NCBI GenBank assembly: GCA_947453125.1
Contig: CANGGC010000062.1
Location: 1-8,670, forward strand
Length of the DNA stretch: 8,670 bases
Reading direction: 5' to 3'
DNA from: Planctomycetaceae bacterium
GTDB taxonomy: Bacteria > Planctomycetota > Planctomycetia > Pirellulales > UBA1268
Below, one piece after another: positions 1 through 6,100 of the stretch. The translations under genes and the position numbers were made by a program. How positions within the stretch are numbered: the stretch's first letter is position 1; each line of letters opens with the position of its first letter. Under the pieces are notes generated by a model. It saw only the letters and a list, made by a program, of their open reading frames with translations, was not told where the DNA came from and ran no database searches.

Positions 1-136
1 ATCGCGATTGTCGTGGTCCACGGCCGTCTGCTCCGCTGGCGAGAAAGTTGCGTTGAGTCAGGTGTTCTTGAAGGCGTTGAACGATGGCGATCGTAAGTTG
101 ACAGCGTCGGTCGCCTAAGGGCGTCGGCGAGGATAA
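1..136 (-). other. Compositional break at the open 3' end of the dihaem cytochrome frame
   Basis: Codons 407-451 of the frame contain two TTA and five CAA codons and have about half of their third positions as G or C, clearly lower than the body. The peptide (after VARDRF) matches no cytochrome c pattern. In the next frame a TAG lies at 117-115. The stretch may be a divergent C-terminal extension, or former 3' flank read through after a lost stop or a frameshift (biological or sequencing). No terminator-like hairpin with a T-run is visible here. Confidence 0.5.
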
Positions 137-1354
137 GAACCGGTCACGGGCGACCATCGGGCGGTCGGCCCCAAGTTCGCCGTCGAGTTCATAGGGGAGT
201 GAGCGGACGTAGTTGACGATGTGCCAGATGTCCTCCGGCGGAATCGTCCCCTTTGCCGCAGGCATCGGGGCGCCGTTGATCCCGGCGTGGATCCGGTAGT
301 AGAGATCGAGCGGGCGGCGTCCGCCGCGGTAGATGCCGCGGCGGAGGTTGCGAGGAGGGATCGTTCGCGGTTCGAGCGAGTCACCATCGAGCACCCGGTG
401 GGCCCGGTTGGCCCATTGCTTGTCGTCGGTGCCGACAACTTCTTTTGTCCATTCGACGATTGTCTTGTTCCAGTCGTCGTAATCGTTGGCCTGCCCGTCG
501 CCCATCGCCGTCGGTCCGTGGCACTTCACGCAATTCGCCTTGTCGCCATAGAACAGCTCACGCCCCTTGGCAATCGAAGTCACCATGTCGATGTCCGCTG
601 GCATTTCGGGCACTGGAATCAGTGCGTCGGCCGCCGCCTTCCATTTCTCAGCGACAGGCTCGAGGACCTCCCCCACGAGGAACTCGCGGGTTTCGGGGAG
701 CTTGCCCTCCGCGTCGTCGTCGAGTTCGAAGTAGGCCCGCATCAGGCCGAGTTCCGTCTCCCCGCGGATCGAGAGGTACTTGACGTATTCGACGAGGGCA
801 TCGATCTGGGTTTCGCTCAACAGCGCGAATGACGGCATCGACGTGCCCGGGATTCCGTTCTTGAGGATCCGCGTCATGTCGGCGTGGGTCGGCTTGTCGG
901 CCCGCTCGGTGCTCTTGAACTTGTAGATTCCCGGGCGGTAATCGCGGGGGTACGGATTGAGGAACGCGGCGGTCGGCCCGAGGGCGTCTCCGGTGACGCC
1001 GTGGCAGTGGGCGCAGTGCTCGCGGTAGAGTCCGTTTTTCCGTCCCACAATGTCACTGCGGACCGGGCCGGCGGCGAGGCGGAGCTTCGCCTCGTCGAGG
1101 CCGGTCTCCGGCAGGGCCACCGGGTCGTCCGGCGTGCCAAACATGGCCGCCATCAACGTCGCTACCTGACGCTCCTGATCAGGGGTCAATTTCTGTTTCG
1201 TCGCCTCGACCATGTTGAGGCGGAACCAAGCCGGGGGCGTTGCCCCGCAGCCGGTGCCCCCGAGAACGACCAGAAGTGCCAGAACAATCTTGACGCTCCA
1301 CGCTGGGCGCAGGCCCCGGGCGTGTCGGAGGTTGGCGGAAGTGATGAGATTCAT
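1..1354 (-). CDS. Dihaem cytochrome c lipoprotein, 3' end open at window edge
   Basis: The ATG at 1354 opens a frame with no stop to base 1 (451 codons visible). The N-terminus has a short basic region, a hydrophobic core (VKIVLALLVVLGG) and a lipobox ending at Cys36, so the protein is probably a periplasm-facing lipoprotein. Two class I cytochrome c domains follow. The first has CAHCH at 114-118 and its likely Met ligand at 173 (GTSMPSF, then DALVEYVKYL). The second has CVKCH at 275-279 and Met364 (GAPMPAAKG, then DIWHIVNYVRSLP). This ordering is typical of dihaem electron carriers and of cbb3- or caa3-linked cytochromes. The gene starts 31 bases after the cupredoxin lipoprotein stop, so it belongs to the same operon, although no clear Shine-Dalgarno site precedes it. 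Recognisable protein ends near residue 405; the remaining codons look unlike the body, so the true C-terminus is uncertain. Confidence 0.88.
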   Translation of the reverse strand, partial: MNLITSANLRHARGLRPAWSVKIVLALLVVLGGTGCGATPPAWFRLNMVEATKQKLTPDQERQVATLMAAMFGTPDDPVALPETGLDEAKLRLAAGPVRSDIVGRKNGLYREHCAHCHGVTGDALGPTAAFLNPYPRDYRPGIYKFKSTERADKPTHADMTRILKNGIPGTSMPSFALLSETQIDALVEYVKYLSIRGETELGLMRAYFELDDDAEGKLPETREFLVGEVLEPVAEKWKAAADALIPVPEMPADIDMVTSIAKGRELFYGDKANCVKCHGPTAMGDGQANDYDDWNKTIVEWTKEVVGTDDKQWANRAHRVLDGDSLEPRTIPPRNLRRGIYRGGRRPLDLYYRIHAGINGAPMPAAKGTIPPEDIWHIVNYVRSLPYELDGELGADRPMVARDRFLSSPTPLGDRRCQLTIAIVQRLQEHLTQRNFLASGADGRGPRQSR

Positions 1355-1385
1355 GGCTGTGGGATGGAGGGGGCGGTAGAAGGGA

Positions 1386-2339
1386 TCAGCCACCGATTGC
1401 TGCAGCAGGCACATCGAGCGTGCCGATGTCCTTGACCTCGTCGGCTTCGATCCTGACCTGGAATCGACCCTTCGGGGTCCACTTGAGCTCGGGCTTTGCA
1501 AGGCCCAACGCGCCGTTGGGGCCCGTGGATCTTTCGTGCCAGACCTGGAACTCGAGCGTTTCCCCTGCCGGAAGGTCGGGGATCGTGAACGAACCGTCGG
1601 CGGCGCTGACCCCGACGTAGCCGTCCTTGCGGAAGACGACGTAGGCCTTCATCCAGGGATGGATGTTGCAGGTCACCATCGTCGGCATGCCGGTTTCGGC
1701 TTCAGGCTTGAAGAGCGTGCCATCACCGGCAGGAATCAATTGGTTGAAGCTCGTCCCGGCGATGTTCGTGTTGTGACCCACAGGGTCGCTGTTGTGGACA
1801 TCGATCGATTGGCCAACCCTGGCCGCAAACACCGGCGTGATGAACTCGCACTGCTTTTGGTCGAAAACCACCGGCTTCTCTGGTGGCGTGGAATCTTTCA
1901 CCCGGCTCGACTTCCGGACGAAAAGCACGACGTTTGCCAGCCCCTTCGACGACGGGTCAACAAGGAGGGAACGATCGAGGAGTTTGACGCCATTCTTCGT
2001 ACAGACTTCGGTGTCCTTGTCGACCGCCAGAGCCTTGGCCTCTGCCGGAGCTCCTGCGAACACGAACCGCCCCTTGAGGGTTCCCCAGCCGGTGCCAGTG
2101 GCGGATGCCTCGGCGCCTGTTTCGGCTGCCCCGCCGGTTGATTTCACCAGCGCCGTGCGGACCCGCGCGGCGGCATCCGCATCGGCGACAGGCTGCCCGA
2201 CACGGCCATCGACACAGCCGGAGCCGAGCGACACAAGTACCAGAGCAAGTCCCAGACGGGCGATAGCGCCACAGGCGCGCCGGACGCCGGTGTCCGCAAT
2301 GGCCGGAGCCGATGGCTCACTTCTTGAACAGGTTGGCAT
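1386..2339 (-). CDS. Cupredoxin-like lipoprotein (membrane-tethered paralogue)
   Basis: 317-residue paralogue of the preceding gene product. The start is ATG 2339. The frame extends upstream to a Met at 2516, but that stretch lies inside the previous gene and looks non-coding (Arg/Ser-rich shadow). A hydrophobic segment, GLALVLVSLGSGC, ends at a lipobox with Cys42 as the lipid-attachment residue, so the protein is probably anchored in a membrane facing the periplasm. A low-complexity Ala/Thr/Gly linker (about 43-83) precedes the shared WGTLKGRF start at residue 85. Candidate copper ligands are His189, Cys224, His227 and Met230 (TCNIHPWMKA); Cys113 and Cys164 match the possible disulfide of the paralogue. 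The C-terminal ADGSFTIPDLPAG...WHER segment is also conserved. The n-region of the signal is long (about 25 residues before the hydrophobic core), which leaves the exact start somewhat uncertain, but no downstream ATG or GTG fits before the lipobox. Confidence 0.85.
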   Translation of the reverse strand: MPTCSRSEPSAPAIADTGVRRACGAIARLGLALVLVSLGSGCVDGRVGQPVADADAAARVRTALVKSTGGAAETGAEASATGTGWGTLKGRFVFAGAPAEAKALAVDKDTEVCTKNGVKLLDRSLLVDPSSKGLANVVLFVRKSSRVKDSTPPEKPVVFDQKQCEFITPVFAARVGQSIDVHNSDPVGHNTNIAGTSFNQLIPAGDGTLFKPEAETGMPTMVTCNIHPWMKAYVVFRKDGYVGVSAADGSFTIPDLPAGETLEFQVWHERSTGPNGALGLAKPELKWTPKGRFQVRIEADEVKDIGTLDVPAAAIGG

Positions 2340-2592
2340 CGAGCACCATCTCCCCGAGGTCGTTGTCGCCGGCGGCCACCTTGATCTTCTTCCGCCCCTT
2401 GGCGATCTTCTCAGACTTTCCCTTGACGCTGATCTCGCCGATGTAGCCGGCCTTCTCGTGCCAGAGCTGGAGTTCGACGTCACCGGCCGGCAGATTCTTG
2501 ATCTCGAAGCTGCCATCGGCGGACGAGATGGCCCCGTACGGGTTGGGGCGGACGAGCACCCAGCCCTTCATCCAGGGATGGATGTTGCAGGT
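1646..2592 (-). repeat. 28-base perfect direct repeat encoding the copper loop in both cupredoxin genes
   Basis: Bases 1646-1673 and 2565-2592 are identical and encode TCNIHPWMK in both paralogues, including synonymous positions (for example CAT for His, although CAC is common in these genes). The surrounding sequence has diverged. This marks the two genes as a tandem duplication and pinpoints the copper-ligand loop (Cys-x2-His-x2-Met). The coordinates given enclose both copies. Confidence 0.8.
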
Positions 2593-3102
2593 GACCTGCG
2601 CGGGAATGGCCTCTTCAGCCTTGAACGTCACGTTCGACTCGGCGCCAGCGGCAATCAGGCTGTTGGAGGGGGGGTTTTTGATCGTCGCGATGTTGCTGTT
2701 GTGACCGACGGTGTCGGAGTTCTTGAGCGTCAGCGGCTGGCCGATCTGCACGAAGGCCACGTGTGGCTCGAAGCGACAGTTCTTGTTGTCCATCAACACC
2801 GGAGCTTTTGCCGCGGCGGCATCGGGATGGACCTTGACATCCTTGTCACGGACGAAGACGACGACGTTGGCAATCCCGCCATCGGCACCGACGGAGAGTT
2901 CCTCGTTGAGGAGCTTTTCCTTGCCGCAGACCTCGACGTCCTTGTCGGCCTTGAGCTCGGCTGCGGTCGGAACGGCACCACCGAACTTGAATCGGCCCTT
3001 GAGCGTTCCCCAGTCGTCGGCGACGGCGGTCTGGGAAGCGAGCAGCATGGCCAGGGTAGCCGAGGCGCCGATGGTGGAACGGACACGGTGGACGTTGGAC
3101 AT
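2317..3102 (-). CDS. Secreted type-1-copper cupredoxin-like protein (soluble paralogue)
   Basis: 261-residue periplasmic protein, probably a blue-copper electron carrier. The N-terminus has basic residues (HRVR), a hydrophobic stretch (about 12-24) and a signal peptidase I site AVA|DD after residue 28. Candidate copper ligands are His134 (VGHN), Cys172, His175 and Met178 in TCNIHPWMKG; the C-x2-H-x2-M spacing matches amicyanin rather than plastocyanin. Cys59 and Cys109 may form a disulfide. After the copper loop comes a small beta-rich segment, SSADGSFEIKNLPAGDVELQLWHEK (193-217), of the carboxypeptidase-regulatory-like type. This architecture is often annotated 'methylamine utilization protein', but no methylamine dehydrogenase genes are visible here. 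The ATG at 3102 is supported by a GGAGAG ribosome site and by the signal peptide directly after it. Its end overlaps the start of the lipoprotein paralogue. Placement after the bc-complex genes suggests it carries electrons from the multihaem subunit (inference). Confidence 0.88.
   Translation of the reverse strand: MSNVHRVRSTIGASATLAMLLASQTAVADDWGTLKGRFKFGGAVPTAAELKADKDVEVCGKEKLLNEELSVGADGGIANVVVFVRDKDVKVHPDAAAAKAPVLMDNKNCRFEPHVAFVQIGQPLTLKNSDTVGHNSNIATIKNPPSNSLIAAGAESNVTFKAEEAIPAQVTCNIHPWMKGWVLVRPNPYGAISSADGSFEIKNLPAGDVELQLWHEKAGYIGEISVKGKSEKIAKGRKKIKVAAGDNDLGEMVLDANLFKK
2350..2355 (-). promoter_or_regulatory. Possible ribosome binding site inside the upstream cupredoxin gene
   Basis: GGGGAG on the minus strand lies ten bases upstream of the ATG at 2339, within the last codons of the soluble cupredoxin gene. 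It supports the start at 2339 rather than 2516 and fits translational coupling of the two paralogues, whose coding regions overlap by 23 bases. Confidence 0.5.
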
Positions 3103-3108
3103 GGGTGA

Positions 3109-3114
3109 CTCTCC
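3109..3114 (-). promoter_or_regulatory. Ribosome binding site of the soluble cupredoxin gene
   Basis: GGAGAG on the minus strand lies six bases upstream of the ATG at 3102. It is the clearest Shine-Dalgarno match in the window and fixes this start. The octahaem and dihaem cytochrome starts lack a comparable site. Confidence 0.7.
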
Positions 3115-3147
3115 GGGGCGATTCGGGCGAGATTGTGTCGGGGGCGA

Positions 3148-6100
3148 TCAGTCGCTGCCGGCGACCGCGATGGTGCGGTTGTTGGCAGGCCGGTCGGGAT
3201 TGAGCAGCGTCACGCTGCCGGCTCCTCCACGAATGGTAGGCGCCGGCCCGTCGGTGGGGCCAGGAATCGGTTCTGCCGGTGCCGAATCGATCGATGCCGC
3301 CGGCGGGGCAGCGGACGGTTCCGCCGCCGGTTGCTGCTTGAAATAGGCGTCGAGGGAGAGGTTTCGCTTCGCAAACCGGTCGTAGTGCATGAGGAGATCC
3401 GTGAGCGCGTCGAGTTGCTGCTCGCTCGTGCCGTGATAGAGATCCTGGCTGACCGGCTTGTCGAACGGGATGTTGACCGGCATCCCCGTGTAGGGGAGGT
3501 ACCGCTTCGGGTTGGCAATCCAGTTGTGAACGTAGTCGGGCCGGAGCCGCTCGTGCACGACTTCGAGTTGCGGTGCCAGAGCCTTCGGGTTGCCGGGCGG
3601 GGAGTACCCCCCGACAAGGTGGCACTTTACGCAGTAGTTGTTGTTGGTGACGATCTTCATCGCCCCTTCCAGGTGCCCAGGGTGGGTCGCCTCGGCCGTG
3701 GTCACCGAGCTCTCGTCGAGCCGGGGGTCGTAGACGTAGGGGTAGTCGGCGCCGTCGACCGCGGCGAAGTAATTGACCAGCGCCGAGGCCTCTGAAGACT
3801 TGAAGTTGAACTTCGGCATTCTCAGAACGGCCGCCGGCCTGATTGGCCCCGGGTTGAGGAGGAACTTGTGCAGCCAGCCGGACTGCACCTTCTTCCCTTC
3901 GCCGACAAGCGGGGGCGGGAGCCATCCCCAAGCATCGTCGGGCTTCACGTTGGGATTGATCTCCTTCTCGTCGGCGATAACCACCGGGAAGAGGAGGCGG
4001 GCCAGATCGCCGCCGTTGGCGGGATAGTGGCGGCCAGCTTCCAGCGCCTCGTTGGGAACCATGACGTTCGGACCACCGACGATTCGCGGGGTGCCGTCGA
4101 TGAGAACGTCCTTCCAGAGCATGAACGGCCGGTGCGGGACCGCTTCGGCGTCATCCTCTTCGATGGGAACGCCATCCTCGTCGACGTATTGCGGCTTCCC
4201 CGATTCCGCATTGATGGCCGGCATCCCGACGAGCGTGGCCTTGCGACGCCCCTGGCGATCCGTGACGAGGGAATCCGCAACGTTGCCTGGGGTGAAGTGA
4301 GGGGAGAGGAAGGGGTAGTCGGCCGATTCCTGACCCTCGCCGAGGGATTCGGGACGGTAGCGCACGTCCCAGCGATCCATTTGAAGCGTGTGGCAGCCTC
4401 CACAGTTGTACTGCTCGGCGACTTTGAGTCCGGAGAGCCGGGCCTGCTCCCGATCGCTGGGCGTGTAGACAAACTGCGGGGCCGGAGGCTCGGCGACAAG
4501 GCCGAGGACAAACGTCATCACCGCTTCCCGCTGCGTGTCGTTGAAGGGGAACTTCGGCATCCGATAACGCTCGTTGTAGCCCTTGTTTTCCGCCTTCTTG
4601 TAGTCGTAGCTCCGCGGCGCACGGAGCTTCTGCCAGAGGAAGCCCTCGCGCTCGTGGGCGAGGAGCTTTTCCAAGAAGAAACCGGTGTTGGGGTCGACCG
4701 ATTCAGGCGTGACATGGGCTTCCTCGACCGCGGCGTAGGCCAGATCGGAGTCGAGTCCGTCGACGATTGCGGCCTTTTCGGCATGCCCGTGGGCATCGCC
4801 GTGATCGGCTCCTTCGACCCCCAGCATGTGGTCGGTCGGCGCCGCGTGGCCACCGGGCTCACCATGCCCAGCGTGACCACCGTGGTCGTGGGCGAGTTGG
4901 TGCATGACGAACTGGGAAACCTGCTCAAAGGCGATCTTCGAAGACTCCTTCCGGCCCCAATCGGCTAGGGCAGCACCAGCGGCCTTTGCATCCTCAAAGC
5001 CGGGAATGTCGTGACATCCAGCGCAGGAGAGCTTGGCGATCGTCTTCTTGCCGACGTAGTCGAGGAGCTTGGCGTCACGGTTGGCTTGGGTGACATCAAG
5101 GAGCATCCGCTCGTCACCCAGGATCGAGGCCATGTCGGCGCCGAGGCCTGTGGCGAGAACATTGCGGGCCCGCACCTCCGGGAACCGTTCCTTGAGGTAC
5201 ATCAGCGCTAATTCCTCGGTCGCAGTTCGCTCCGCCTCGGTGAGCGATGTGGCCGACGGAACATCGGTCGCTTGCCAGCCCTCGGTCGACGACAGCAGGT
5301 AGGCGGTGGCGTCGGCAGCCGGATCGCTGACGCTTCCGTCGGCCTGTTTGACCGGTTCGAGAAGCACATTCGGCATGATCGTCCGCGGGTGATAGCGAGC
5401 CGGCTCGCGGAGCCAGCTGTAGAGCCATTCGCTGCCGCGCGGGTGGGAAGCAACCTTGGCGCCGATCCGGGAGAGATTCGGGCCGTGGGTGCTCAACGCT
5501 TCGGGGAAGTCGCCATGCTGGTGGCAGGCAAGGCACCCGCGCACCTGCACGACCTTCTTGCCCCGCTCGATGTCCGGAGCCGAGGTGATGCCGTCCCACG
5601 GTGCGACATATTCAAACGGGGCGCTGGCACCTTGGAGATAGGTGATCATCGAGCGGATTTCGATCGGCTCGTAGCGCTTTGATTCCTCCAGGCTCTTGCC
5701 CGAGAGATGCTCCCACAGGCCGAAGAAACGCGGCATCTTGGTCGAAGGGCGGAAGTCTTGCGGATTCCGCAGCCACGAGTAGAGCCATTCGAAGCTGTCC
5801 TTGGAGGCAACATGGCGCAGGCTGGGGCCGACCTTGGGGAGCGTGCCCGGGGTTTCGGGATCCTTGAGCTGGGCGGCGAGCGTGTGCGAGCGGGTCGTGA
5901 GCTTCGCCTCGTCGCCGGCTGAGGCGTCGAGTTCGAGGAGTTCGCGGAGCTTCCCGCGGGAGTGCTTTCCGTCCGGACTGGAACGGACATCCTCAACGAT
6001 CCGTTTCACCCCTTCCCCGAAGGCATCGAGCCCCGGGTCGGTGGCGATCGCTTCGGCCACCTCATGGAAGTTCGGGCCGACGCGCATGTCGGGCCCGATG

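Noticed and set aside
1..120. Terminator or small hairpin CGCC-CTTA-GGCG after the dihaem cytochrome domain
   Set aside because: Only a four-base stem and no T-run; expected by chance in GC-rich DNA.
2340..2516. Upstream start at 2516 for the cupredoxin lipoprotein
   Set aside because: The added 59 residues are an Arg/Ser-rich shadow of the preceding gene, and they would bury the lipoprotein signal internally.
1386..3102. Methylamine utilization function
   Set aside because: The family label applies to this architecture, but no methylamine dehydrogenase or maturation gene is visible and the context is a bc-type complex.
1792..3108. 438-codon plus-strand open frame
   Set aside because: It lies antisense to both cupredoxin genes, which have signal peptides and copper motifs. 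The peptide shows no domain or signal, and long antisense frames are expected in GC-rich coding DNA.
2846..3931. 361-codon minus-strand frame across the octahaem/cupredoxin junction
   Set aside because: Out of frame with both genes, Arg/Pro/Gln-rich, no domains; a shadow frame.
3868..4968. 366-codon plus-strand open frame
   Set aside because: Antisense to the octahaem cytochrome. Its Val/Arg/Gly-rich peptide mirrors the codons of the true gene and shows no recognisable motif.
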